NCBI RefSeq assembly: GCF_014692875.1
Contig: NZ_CP061171.1
Span: forward strand, 806,001-870,000
Direction of reading: 5' to 3'
From: Pedobacter riviphilus
Lineage (GTDB): Bacteria > Bacteroidota > Bacteroidia > Sphingobacteriales > Sphingobacteriaceae
DNA length: 64,000 nucleotides
Positions 56,142-64,000 of this stretch are shown piece by piece (the stretch's first letter is position 1; the number at the start of each line of letters is the position of its first letter). Both the position numbers and the translations under genes were made by a program. Under the pieces are notes generated by a model. That model saw only the letters and a program-made list of their open reading frames with translations. It did no database searches and had not been told where the DNA came from.

Positions 56142-58877
56142 ATGAAAAAACAGTTATTTTATGTATTAATTGGGTTTTATTTACTCCCAATAGCCTCTTT
56201 TGCGCAAAATATTGTAAAAGGTAAGGTTACAACACTGAAAGGAGAAGGGATTATAGCCGCTTCTGTTAAAGAGAAAGGGACGAGCAAGGGCACTGTTACC
56301 GATCAGAATGGAGATTTTCAGCTTTCTGTTTCTGATAAAGGAACCCTAATTGTTAGTGCTATTGGATATGAAACCAGAGAAGTAGTAGCAACAACCGGAC
56401 CTTTAACAATTATTTTATCCGAAAGTGCACAAAATCTCGGCGATTTCGTGGTAGTTGGAACCCGCGGTAAAGGCCGCTCTTCTATTCTTACGCCTGTTCC
56501 CATTGATGTGATCAAGATTAATCAGGTTAACATGCCTACTGCAAAAATGGATTTAACTTCCATTTTAAATGCTGCCTCACCGTCTTTTAACTTTAACAAA
56601 CAAAGTGGATCAGATGGTGCCGATCAAATAGATTTGGCTACGCTTAGAGGTTTGGGCCCAGATCAAACATTGGTTTTGGTTAATGGCAAACGCCGGCATC
56701 AAACAGCCTTTGTTGCGGTATTCGGAACCAGGGGAAGGGGAAATTCAGGTACAGATTTAAATGCGATTCCAGAATCGTCGATAGACCGTGTTGAGATTTT
56801 ACGCGATGGTGCGTCGGCACAATATGGATCGGACGCGATTGCAGGGGTAATTAACTTAATATTGAAAAAGGATATTGGCGTTTTAAGTGTTAATACTGGG
56901 TATTCAGGCTATTATGATCCACGAAACAATACCCACTATGGTAAAGAGCTGGGACAGTATCGGCAGGGTGGTGCAATTGATGGGAATGCATTTTCTTTAG
57001 GTGCCAATTATGGTGTTGGGCTAGGTAAACATAATGGTTTTATTAATTTCTCAGGAAACTTTTTTGCTAATGGTAAAACATTCAGACAAAATCTGAATAC
57101 AGATTTAAGTTCGAAAGATGGTTTGCCAATTAATAAGGTTAGAAGATCTACGGGTGATGGATCGGTAACTTCTGGTGGTTTAATGTATAATATGGAACTG
57201 CCGATTGCAAATACAAAAACAGTAATTTATTCATTCGGCGGAGGTAATATAAAAGCGTCGGATGCTTATGCCTATACCAGAAATTTATCTGAGCGTCCAG
57301 AGCGTTTCCCGGATGGAGTTGCAGGGAATCCTATTTTACAAACCACAGCTGATGGGGAAACTTATTATGATCCGATCATCCAGACTAAAATCCAGGATTT
57401 ATCTTTTGCAGCAGGTGTAAAAGGTATATGGGGCAAAGACTGGAACTGGGATTTAAGTAATACACTGGGCCGTAACAATTTTCATTTTTATGGTGATCAA
57501 ACATTTAATGCTTCTCTTGGTGCCGGTAAAACCCATTTTGATGATGGGGGTTTTTCATTTTTGCAAAATACAGTCAACTTTAATTTGAGTAAGGCAATTC
57601 CAACTGTTGCATCGGGATTGAATTTGGCTTTTGGTTTAGAGCATAGGTATGAAAACTATAAAATTTACGCAGGAGAAAAAGATTCATATTCAAACTATAA
57701 CCCAAACAAGGCTACAGGTGCTCAAGGTTTTCCAGGTTATCAGCCAGGCGATGAAGTTAACGCGGGCCGATCTAACGTTGCAGCTTACATTGATGCAGAA
57801 CTGGATGCTACCGATAAGTGGCTTATTGGTGTTGCCGTTAGGGCAGAAAATTATAATGATTTTGGCTTTACAAGTAATTACAAATTTGCGACCCGTTATA
57901 AACTGACAAACAATTTTAATGTTCGTGGATCGATAAGTACAGGTTTTCGTGCACCATCACTACAACAAATTAATTTCAGCAATACGTTTACAAACGTGCA
58001 GGGAGGCAATGTTTTCGAAGTTAAAATCGCGCCGAACTACAGTCCAATTACAAGAGCAGCCGGAATTCCTGACCTGAAACAAGAAAAATCCATTAATGCA
58101 AGTTTAGGCCTTTCGTGGAAACCAGTTTCTGAAATTACAGTAACCTTAGATGGTTATCGCATTAATATTAAGGATAGGGTGGTATTATCTGGTCAATTTG
58201 ACGAAAGTATACCCGCTTTAAAACCAATTTTGAATCAATTAAATGTTGCACAGGCACAGTTTTTTGCAAATGCAGTTAATACCACAAATTATGGTTTGGA
58301 TTTAGTTGTCGATTATACTAAACGATTTGATAATAAAAGCATTAAAGTCTTGTTTACGGGAAACTTAAATCATCTAAATATTGATAAAATTAATATTCCG
58401 AATGCTTTAGATGGTTCTTATAAAAACCAACAGGCATTTTTTAGCGACAGAGAGCAAGCATATATTAAAGCATCTGCTCCTCCTGTAAAACTGGGATTAA
58501 ACTTAGATTATGGGTTTGGTAATTGGATGGTTGGCACGCATTTTCTATACTATGGCAAAATTTCGATTTTAGGCTATGGTTATGCAAACACTTATCCACC
58601 ATTGGTTGCATTGGATGATGATCCAAACAAAACAGTTTTGGAGCAATTTAATTATTCAGGTAAAATGGTTACCGATATTTATGGCTCTTACAAAATTTCG
58701 AAAAAAGTGACTGTATTTTTTGGTGCCGATAACGTATTTAATATTCATCCTGATTATGGTTACGTACAAGGTGCAAAGCTTTCTGCCTATGATGGTGAAA
58801 CAGGTGGTGCATGGGATGCCGTTCAAATGGGTTTTAATGGGCGAAGGTTATTTACTAAACTTGCTTTTAATTTCTAA
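56142..58877 (+). CDS. TonB-dependent receptor with carboxypeptidase-regulatory-like domain
   Basis: This is a 911-residue outer-membrane receptor. The start at 56142 (MKKQLFYVLIGFYLLPIASFA) gives a clean signal peptide. A beta-sandwich CarboxypepD_reg-like domain (about 20-100: VKGKVTTLKGEGIIAASVKEKG) precedes the plug (GDFVVVGTRGKGRSS ... DRVEILRDGASAQYGSDAIAGVINLILKK). A 22-strand barrel follows, ending in RRLFTKLAFNF with aromatic terminal residue. It would take up a siderophore, vitamin or oligosaccharide with TonB energy. It has no adjacent SusD-like gene, so it is not a typical glycan Sus pair. The ligand is unknown. Confidence 0.93.
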   Translation: MKKQLFYVLIGFYLLPIASFAQNIVKGKVTTLKGEGIIAASVKEKGTSKGTVTDQNGDFQLSVSDKGTLIVSAIGYETREVVATTGPLTIILSESAQNLGDFVVVGTRGKGRSSILTPVPIDVIKINQVNMPTAKMDLTSILNAASPSFNFNKQSGSDGADQIDLATLRGLGPDQTLVLVNGKRRHQTAFVAVFGTRGRGNSGTDLNAIPESSIDRVEILRDGASAQYGSDAIAGVINLILKKDIGVLSVNTGYSGYYDPRNNTHYGKELGQYRQGGAIDGNAFSLGANYGVGLGKHNGFINFSGNFFANGKTFRQNLNTDLSSKDGLPINKVRRSTGDGSVTSGGLMYNMELPIANTKTVIYSFGGGNIKASDAYAYTRNLSERPERFPDGVAGNPILQTTADGETYYDPIIQTKIQDLSFAAGVKGIWGKDWNWDLSNTLGRNNFHFYGDQTFNASLGAGKTHFDDGGFSFLQNTVNFNLSKAIPTVASGLNLAFGLEHRYENYKIYAGEKDSYSNYNPNKATGAQGFPGYQPGDEVNAGRSNVAAYIDAELDATDKWLIGVAVRAENYNDFGFTSNYKFATRYKLTNNFNVRGSISTGFRAPSLQQINFSNTFTNVQGGNVFEVKIAPNYSPITRAAGIPDLKQEKSINASLGLSWKPVSEITVTLDGYRINIKDRVVLSGQFDESIPALKPILNQLNVAQAQFFANAVNTTNYGLDLVVDYTKRFDNKSIKVLFTGNLNHLNIDKINIPNALDGSYKNQQAFFSDREQAYIKASAPPVKLGLNLDYGFGNWMVGTHFLYYGKISILGYGYANTYPPLVALDDDPNKTVLEQFNYSGKMVTDIYGSYKISKKVTVFFGADNVFNIHPDYGYVQGAKLSAYDGETGGAWDAVQMGFNGRRLFTKLAFNF

Positions 58878-58887
58878 AATATTATAC

Positions 58888-58925
58888 AAAAGAGGTTTTG
58901 ATTTGTTCAATACCTCTTTTGTATT
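58888..58925 (+). terminator. Rho-independent terminator after the TonB-dependent receptor
   Basis: AAAGAGGT (58889-58896 region) pairs with ACCTCTTT, followed by TTTGTATTTTT. Confidence 0.8.
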
Positions 58926-58961
58926 TTTAATACACTATATCTTCGGACTAAGGACTCTGAA

Positions 58962-60197
58962 CTATCTCCTATTCTTCTCTTCAATCCACAAACTCATATA
59001 TTTTGTACTCTGCGCGGTGTGGTGATTTAATATTTGTCCGAAAAAGTTATTTTGCCTGTGTGCAGTTAAATCTGAAGTTAATCTCTCAAGTTCTAGTATG
59101 AATGGACCAGTAAAATATTTAGCAGAATACCTTTTGTTAATAATCTGTACGCCATTTTGTTGTGCCACTTGCCAGGCATTTTTATCCTGATAGAGTTTTA
59201 CAGCTTCGTCTATAAATAGCGCTAAATTATCTTCAATGCTACCGTTCCAATCTAAATTGCCTTTCATGGCCTCAGCACCAACTGATGTGGTAACAGATGG
59301 GGTACCTACATGCATGGCATCAATAAATTTGCCTTTTACACCTGCACCAAACTGAATAGGAGCAAGTAATATTCGGTGTTTAGCAATGGTTTCTTTAGCA
59401 TCTACAGCTCTTCCTTTAATTAAGAACTTTTCGTTTTTGTTATCCAGTTGCAGCACCTTTTGCGATGCGTAAGATCCAAATATATTCAAACTTGCATGGG
59501 GAAGCCTTTTTCTGAGCACAGGCCATACTTTGGTTTTTAAAAACTGCACGGTGTTCCAGTTGGGTTCGTGAAGGAAATTGCCAATGAAAACAAAATCAGC
59601 CCGTTCTTCATAAGAAATCCAGTTCGCAATATTTTTTTTGGTGATTTCTTTTTCTAAAAATGGTAAATAATAAATTAATGAAGCATCGATCTTAAACTGT
59701 GTTTTCAGCATATCCATTTCCACTTCAGAAATGATTAAAGATAAATCGCAACGTAAAATTGAAGCAATTTCTCTTTTGGCCGTATCCGAAAATAAGTCTA
59801 AAACTTGTTTTTTCTTATCGCTTTGCTGGCGGGCACTTCTCAGGCAATGCAGATCTTCGGTATCTAAAACCTTAAGTGCATTAGGGCATTCCTGTTGAAC
59901 GCGCCAGCCATATTGTTCTTCTACCATAAAACGGTCGAAAAGCACTAAATCTGGATTTAATTTTTTCAGAAATACGTTGAAACTTACATCGTTCAGTTTG
60001 ATTTGCTGTTCAAAAACGTTAGTCTTACTAAAATCGTAACTGAAATCGCTTTTTGATGCTGCCGATGCAAAAACGATCTGATAACCTTTCGAAAGAAATA
60101 AATCAATCAACTGGATCATCCTTGTACCTGCTGCCGATGAGTTGGGTTCGGGCCAGACCAATCCAATTATCAATAATTTCTTTGTACTTGTATTCAT
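58962..60197 (-). CDS. Glycosyltransferase (group 1 / GT4-like)
   Basis: This 411-residue protein has a two-domain GT-B fold. The N-terminal half begins KKLLIIGLVWPEPNSSAAGTRM, a typical GT4 nucleotide-side start. The C-terminal half has FVFIGNFLHEPNWNTVQFL and the donor-site segment LLAPIQFGAGVKGKFIDAMHVGTPSVTTSVGAEA, which carries the EX7E-like region in altered form (GKFIDAM). It is probably a cytoplasmic enzyme that adds a sugar to a lipid-linked or surface glycan. It has no neighbouring polysaccharide genes. The donor and acceptor are unknown. Confidence 0.85.
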   Translation of the reverse strand: MNTSTKKLLIIGLVWPEPNSSAAGTRMIQLIDLFLSKGYQIVFASAASKSDFSYDFSKTNVFEQQIKLNDVSFNVFLKKLNPDLVLFDRFMVEEQYGWRVQQECPNALKVLDTEDLHCLRSARQQSDKKKQVLDLFSDTAKREIASILRCDLSLIISEVEMDMLKTQFKIDASLIYYLPFLEKEITKKNIANWISYEERADFVFIGNFLHEPNWNTVQFLKTKVWPVLRKRLPHASLNIFGSYASQKVLQLDNKNEKFLIKGRAVDAKETIAKHRILLAPIQFGAGVKGKFIDAMHVGTPSVTTSVGAEAMKGNLDWNGSIEDNLALFIDEAVKLYQDKNAWQVAQQNGVQIINKRYSAKYFTGPFILELERLTSDLTAHRQNNFFGQILNHHTAQSTKYMSLWIEEKNRR

Positions 60198-60320
60198 TTG
60201 CCTGTAAAAATAAGTTCTTTTTTTTGGCTCCCGAGGATAAATGTGATTTTAGCGGGGTAAAATGTAAGCTGTATATTCTTTTAAATCTGCGGGAGATATT
60301 AAACGTATCTTAAATATTCC

Positions 60321-60328
60321 TAATTTTG
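60321..60328 (+). promoter_or_regulatory. -7 box of miaE (TAATTTTG)
   Basis: Exact TAnnTTTG, 22 nt before the ATG. No clear -33 TTG. Confidence 0.5.
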
Positions 60329-60350
60329 CAGCTCAATTACAAAGCACTAC

Positions 60351-60932
60351 ATGTTAGGATTAAAATTATTGACAGACCCACGTTGGGCAAATATTGCTGA
60401 ATCGAATTTAGAAGAAATTTTATCTGACCATGCCTGGTGCGAACAAAAGGCTGCAACCAACGCGATTACATTAATCACTCAAAATTCTGAACATCAGGAC
60501 TTGGTAGATGAATTAACAGCAATTGCCATCGAAGAAATGCAACATTTTCAGATGGTAATTGAAATTATAAAAAAACGGGGCTATACTTTAAGTCGCGAGC
60601 GGAAAGATGACTATGTTGGTCGTTTGGTGAAATTTAGTAAAAAAGACGGAAGCCGGAATATGGCTTTTATTGACAGGTTATTGTTTGCAGCAATGATTGA
60701 AGCCAGAAGCTGCGAACGTTTCAGGGTACTTTCGTTAAATATAAAAGATCAGGAGCTGGCCAAGTTTTACCATGAGCTAATGGTTTCGGAGGCAGGGCAT
60801 TATACCACATTTTTAAATTTTGCACGTAAATACAGTATCGATGTGGATGTAGATAAACGTTGGAAAGAATGGTTAGATTTTGAAGGAGAGCTGATTCAGA
60901 GTTTTGGGACCAAAGAGGCGATTCACGGTTAA
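60351..60932 (+). CDS. miaE: tRNA-(ms2io6A37) hydroxylase MiaE
   Basis: This 193-residue diiron enzyme hydroxylates the isopentenyl side chain of ms2i6A at position 37 of tRNA. The ferritin-like four-helix bundle carries the iron ligands in IAIEEMQHFQM (Glu and His), MIEARSCERF (Glu) and MVSEAGHYTTF (Glu, His). The length is typical. No miaA or miaB gene is nearby. It lies between divergent and convergent minus-strand genes and has its own promoter box. Confidence 0.93.
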   Translation: MLGLKLLTDPRWANIAESNLEEILSDHAWCEQKAATNAITLITQNSEHQDLVDELTAIAIEEMQHFQMVIEIIKKRGYTLSRERKDDYVGRLVKFSKKDGSRNMAFIDRLLFAAMIEARSCERFRVLSLNIKDQELAKFYHELMVSEAGHYTTFLNFARKYSIDVDVDKRWKEWLDFEGELIQSFGTKEAIHG

Positions 60933-60973
60933 TTCAGTTTACAGTTTTTATTGTTACTGTTAATTGAAAACTG

Positions 60974-62050
60974 CTAATTGGCAACTGACAACTGCTTTTT
61001 ATGTATATTCCATAGCCAAATTACAATATCTTGGTAGCTATCGATTCCTTTTTTCTGGTTGTTCAATTTTAAGAAGCTATCGAATGCGGCATCCATATAA
61101 CCGAACATATCACCATTGTATTTTCGCCAGAATTCTTTTTCGGTTTTAAAATCGGCTAAAACCTGCGGTAGGAGCTTTGTGTGAAGTGTTTTATAATCGT
61201 CAGGTGATTTCATTCTGATCTCAAACAAAATATAGCGTAACATTTCATAATTGGCAGAATATTGGTAATTTACATCAGGGCTATTGCTTGCAGTTAAATA
61301 ACCCAATAGGTTAGCTTCATCCTCATAAGCGACGCCCAATTGATGGCCTATTTCGTGGCAGCTTACATAGGGTTTTACAAAGTTGGGCAGATTCATATTC
61401 ATGTTGGCTTCGCCAGAAAGTGGCGCATAATAACCTTCGATGCCAATTTTACTGATCATCCATGAGTTTAAAACCGATTTTAAACAAGGGTTTGGATAAT
61501 GGAACAACTGATTTTTTTGTGCCATCAACGCATAAGCTGCTGCTGATTTTATTTCTAGTTCTTTGACCGTGTAAGTTGGGATTTTGCCCTGCTTCACTTT
61601 TAGTGCATTGGTTTTTTTGATGAAATAATCCCCAAGAACAACCAATTCTTTAACACTATATTTTTCATTCCCAATGCCCAATTCTTCGCTTATACTTGGT
61701 CGGCTGTAGTTTAAACCCCAAACTATTTTGAAAATGATATAAAGAATTAAAAAGAAGTTTAAAATCTGTAAGGGTATAATAATTCTATCCTGCTTTTTTA
61801 GTGATTTACGACGGCTGTAGAATCTAACGATTTTATAAAGTACAAAACCAATAAGTAAAACATAAATAATATCGCCAATAGCAAAAGGAAACAGAGCAGA
61901 AATAAACCTTAGCGTTGAGGAGATGTGAGGATAAAAACCTGTTGAATAATATTTTTGGACAAGGGTGGGGAAGAAACCAAAAAGGTAGATAAGTATAGCA
62001 ATAAGTAAAATCGCAATAAATTTTGAGTAGATAGATTTATTTTTTTGCAT
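60974..62050 (-). CDS. DUF3810 membrane-anchored zinc metallopeptidase-like protein
   Basis: This 358-residue protein has three N-terminal helices (about 10-30, 43-72, 92-112) and a soluble domain with the zinc motif HEIGH (His232-His236 in VSCHEIGHQLG) and a downstream acidic pair (AYEDEANLLGY), as in gluzincins. The family (DUF3810) is common in Bacteroidota and uncharacterised. Its last codons (QLSVAN) overlap an AATTGGCAAC repeat element. It is likely the second gene after the 62056 ORF. Confidence 0.85.
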   Translation of the reverse strand: MQKNKSIYSKFIAILLIAILIYLFGFFPTLVQKYYSTGFYPHISSTLRFISALFPFAIGDIIYVLLIGFVLYKIVRFYSRRKSLKKQDRIIIPLQILNFFLILYIIFKIVWGLNYSRPSISEELGIGNEKYSVKELVVLGDYFIKKTNALKVKQGKIPTYTVKELEIKSAAAYALMAQKNQLFHYPNPCLKSVLNSWMISKIGIEGYYAPLSGEANMNMNLPNFVKPYVSCHEIGHQLGVAYEDEANLLGYLTASNSPDVNYQYSANYEMLRYILFEIRMKSPDDYKTLHTKLLPQVLADFKTEKEFWRKYNGDMFGYMDAAFDSFLKLNNQKKGIDSYQDIVIWLWNIHKKQLSVAN

Positions 62051-62055
62051 TTATA

Positions 62056-62430
62056 TTATAAGCTAAGAATAACGATTATCATAATCATCACCAATATGAA
62101 TATTGGCCTTAGCCATCGTTGTTGGTCTGCTTTTCTAAGGTATCCATCTTTCCTTAATTCCCAGGAAACTATAACTTCTATAAAAGTACTTGGCTCAAAG
62201 ATAAAGTCGAAAAAGGAATAAGATTCTTTCGCTCTTTTTAGATCTTGTAATCTAACCTTTTGTTTGGACTGGTGTTTTGCATGTTTGATCTCTGATTCAT
62301 CAACATTTCTTAAGGTTAACTCTAGTTGGGCCTGTTCTATGGCGGATTCATCCCATGCATTTGGAGAGCCTACAATTAATAGCAGTTGTTTTGTTGTTCT
62401 ATCTTCTATAGGAGGATTGAATGTAAGCAT
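62056..62430 (-). CDS. Hypothetical membrane-anchored protein
   Basis: This 124-residue protein is soluble at its N-terminus (helical, charged: AIEQAQLELTLRNVDESEIKHAKH) and has one helix at its C-terminus (residues 105-123, PIFILVMIMIIVILSL). Tail-anchored topology is likely. The family is not recognised. It overlaps no other gene and ends 6 bp before the DUF3810 gene, so the two are probably one transcript. Confidence 0.7.
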   Translation of the reverse strand: MLTFNPPIEDRTTKQLLLIVGSPNAWDESAIEQAQLELTLRNVDESEIKHAKHQSKQKVRLQDLKRAKESYSFFDFIFEPSTFIEVIVSWELRKDGYLRKADQQRWLRPIFILVMIMIIVILSL

Positions 62431-62476
62431 TATTTACCGATGATATTAATTGGATACTTCGATAAATATAACAAAT

Positions 62477-63811
62477 CTATCTTGCAAAAGTTAATCGCTT
62501 TCCGATCTGATCTGTCGTGAATTTGCCATTTTGGTAAGCCAAATTACCTGAAACAAAGGTATGTGTAATACTTGCCTGGAAAGTATCACCATCAAAAGGG
62601 CTCCACCCACATTTGTAGAAATTGTTAAGCTTGGTTACTTTCCAGGAATCTTTTAAGTCTACCAACACTAAGTCTGCCCAATACCCTTCACGAATGAAAC
62701 CGCGTTTTTCGATATCAAAACAGATGGCCAGGTTGTGCGCTGTTTTTTCTACAATTTTCTCTAAAGATATTTTGCCCTGTAAATGCATTTCTAGCAGTGC
62801 TGGCAAAGCATGCTGTACCAGTGGACCACCTGATGGGGCTTGAGCGTAAGGCTGCTGCTTTTCTGCCAGCGTGTGTGGGGCGTGATCTGTTGCAATCACA
62901 TCAATATAGTCTTCAAGAACGCCTTTAAGCACACCTTTTTGATCATCTTCCGTTTTTACTGCAGGATTCCATTTAATAAAATTTCCTTTTGAAGCGTAAT
63001 CTTTATCATTAAACCAAAGGTGGTGTACACAAGCTTCGGCCGTAATTTTTTTATCTTTTAATGGCGTAATGTTATCAAACAGGGTAATTTCTTTCGCTGT
63101 AGAAATGTGCAGGATATGCAAACGGGTTTTGTAGGCTTTCGCCAGCTCCACGGCCAATGACGATGATTTATAACAAGCTTCGGCACTGCGGATCAAAGGA
63201 TGCATATCTATAGTAAGCCCTTCGCCATATTTGGCTTTAAATTCGGCCAGGTTATGGCGGATGGTTGCTTCATCTTCGCAATGCGTAGCTACCAATATTG
63301 GTGCTTTGCTAAAAATATTTTCCAGGGTTTTTTCATTATCCACCAGCATATTTCCGGTTGATGAACCCATAAAAACCTTAATTCCGCAAACATTTTTCGG
63401 ATCGGTTTTTAAAACCTCTTCAATATTGTCGTTACTGGCGCCCATGTAAAATGAGTAATTGGCCAATGAGGTTTGAGCAGCAATTTCGTATTTATCAGCT
63501 AATAAATCCTGTGTTAAAGTATTGGGTACGGTGTTGGGCATTTCCATAAAAGAGGTAATCCCTCCGGCTACGGCAGCCATACTTTCGGTAAAAATATCGG
63601 CCTTATGGGTTAAGCCTGGTTCGCGGAAATGGACCTGATCGTCAATCATCCCTGGTAAAAGGTATTGTCCTTCTGCGTTAATTTCTTGGGCATCAGGTGC
63701 AGATAGATTTTGACCGATTTTGGCTATTAATCCATCTTTTATCAATACATCGGCAACAATTTTTTGTCCTTCGTTTACAATTGTGGCGGCTTTTATCAGG
63801 TAAGAATTCAT
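62477..63811 (-). CDS. pyrC: Dihydroorotase
   Basis: This is a 444-residue amidohydrolase that makes dihydroorotate from carbamoyl aspartate in pyrimidine synthesis. The metal-site features are DDQVHFREPG (His61, Arg63), the carboxylated-Lys region GIKVFMGSSTGN (Lys145), ATHCEDE (His177), HILHIST (His235) and ATDHAPH (Asp309). The first member of the usual HxH pair is Gln59 here, a change I also associate with Bacteroidota homologues. The class is that of long-form (class I) dihydroorotases. A TACCTTTG box lies 5 nt before the start. It is a single-gene unit. Confidence 0.93.
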   Translation of the reverse strand: MNSYLIKAATIVNEGQKIVADVLIKDGLIAKIGQNLSAPDAQEINAEGQYLLPGMIDDQVHFREPGLTHKADIFTESMAAVAGGITSFMEMPNTVPNTLTQDLLADKYEIAAQTSLANYSFYMGASNDNIEEVLKTDPKNVCGIKVFMGSSTGNMLVDNEKTLENIFSKAPILVATHCEDEATIRHNLAEFKAKYGEGLTIDMHPLIRSAEACYKSSSLAVELAKAYKTRLHILHISTAKEITLFDNITPLKDKKITAEACVHHLWFNDKDYASKGNFIKWNPAVKTEDDQKGVLKGVLEDYIDVIATDHAPHTLAEKQQPYAQAPSGGPLVQHALPALLEMHLQGKISLEKIVEKTAHNLAICFDIEKRGFIREGYWADLVLVDLKDSWKVTKLNNFYKCGWSPFDGDTFQASITHTFVSGNLAYQNGKFTTDQIGKRLTFAR

Positions 63812-63816
63812 GGTTT

Positions 63817-63824
63817 CAAAGGTA
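63817..63824 (-). promoter_or_regulatory. -7 box of pyrC (TACCTTTG)
   Basis: Exact TAnnTTTG on the minus strand, 5 nt before the ATG at 63811. It predicts a leaderless or near-leaderless mRNA. Confidence 0.6.
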
Positions 63825-63914
63825 GTAATTTAGTGTTAAGTAGCTAGTATCAAGTATCAAGATTTTGATGCTGTGGATAGGGGGAATTGAGTTTTTATGT
63901 TACTGTTTTTGGTT

Positions 63915-63995
63915 AAATAAACCTGATAGCAGTGGACACGGAGTGTAACGAAGTAAAACGGATAGCAGGACCACAGGAACCGAAAAATTACTGAA
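63915..63995 (+). repeat. Family II dispersed intergenic repeat
   Basis: It reads AAACCTGATAGCAGTGGACA, then GGAGTGTAACGAAGTAAAAC and GGATAGCAGGACCACAGGAACCG (split here for length). It matches 32525-32605 in inverted orientation over its full length. It runs to near the window edge. Confidence 0.75.
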
Positions 63996-64000
63996 ATTGC

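Noticed and set aside
60950..60995. AATTGGCAACTGACAACTGC element as CRISPR-like repeat
   Set aside because: It occurs as scattered short units (also near 53930-53970) with no spacers of even length.

Overview
The window looks like a chromosomal segment of a Bacteroidota bacterium, most likely a Sphingobacteriaceae relative of Pedobacter. The evidence is an A+T-rich sequence, promoters of the TAnnTTTG type, many SusC-like or barrel outer-membrane proteins and CKK-type lipoproteins, a DnaE with a fused proofreading domain, gldF-gldG-dnaN gene order, a long-form phenylalanine hydroxylase, and short intergenic palindromes. No rRNA, tRNA, CRISPR array, prophage or transposase gene was seen.

Layout. 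1-9 kb: an edge-truncated membrane protein, a retropepsin-like protein, malate dehydrogenase, DNA polymerase III alpha (frameshifted as sequenced), thioredoxin and a PQQ-type sugar dehydrogenase. 9-14 kb: a DUF58 protein, a coupled peroxiredoxin/DsbA-like pair and a PoxB-like enzyme. 14-24 kb: phenylalanine/tyrosine catabolism, with hppD and hmgA on the minus strand (hmgA has two frameshifts), a FAH-family hydrolase and a flavin reductase on the plus strand, and phhA further right. Together these would take phenylalanine through tyrosine, 4-hydroxyphenylpyruvate and homogentisate to fumarate and acetoacetate. The aminotransferase and maleylacetoacetate isomerase are not in the window. 24-34 kb: a repeat-rich gap, GtrA, CAP and NlpC/P60 proteins, an SDR controlled by an adjacent AraC-type regulator, glycyl-tRNA synthetase, and a signal-less subtilase overlapping a small I9-like gene.

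34-49 kb: an operon of two membrane proteins with a NarL-type two-component pair, a GDPD lipoprotein, gldA, a group of outer-membrane barrels and a large lipoprotein, then gldF-gldG-dnaN, two DUF4397-like lipoproteins and DedA. 49-64 kb: a zinc phospholipase-like protein, small housekeeping and hypothetical proteins, a luciferase-like monooxygenase, HscA, a TonB-dependent receptor, a glycosyltransferase, MiaE, a DUF3810 metallopeptidase-like protein and dihydroorotase.

Cross-cutting observations. (1) All three frameshifts (one in dnaE, two in hmgA) are one-base deficits in short G runs, which points to base-calling error. (2) Two families of dispersed intergenic repeats occupy most non-coding gaps. 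(3) Several -7 boxes lie only 4-7 nt before the ATG, which predicts leaderless or near-leaderless mRNAs. (4) The subtilase plus separate I9-like gene, the 33-codon ORF ahead of hmgA, and the triple 21-22 bp operator-like repeat beside the AraC gene are the best candidates for undescribed biology.
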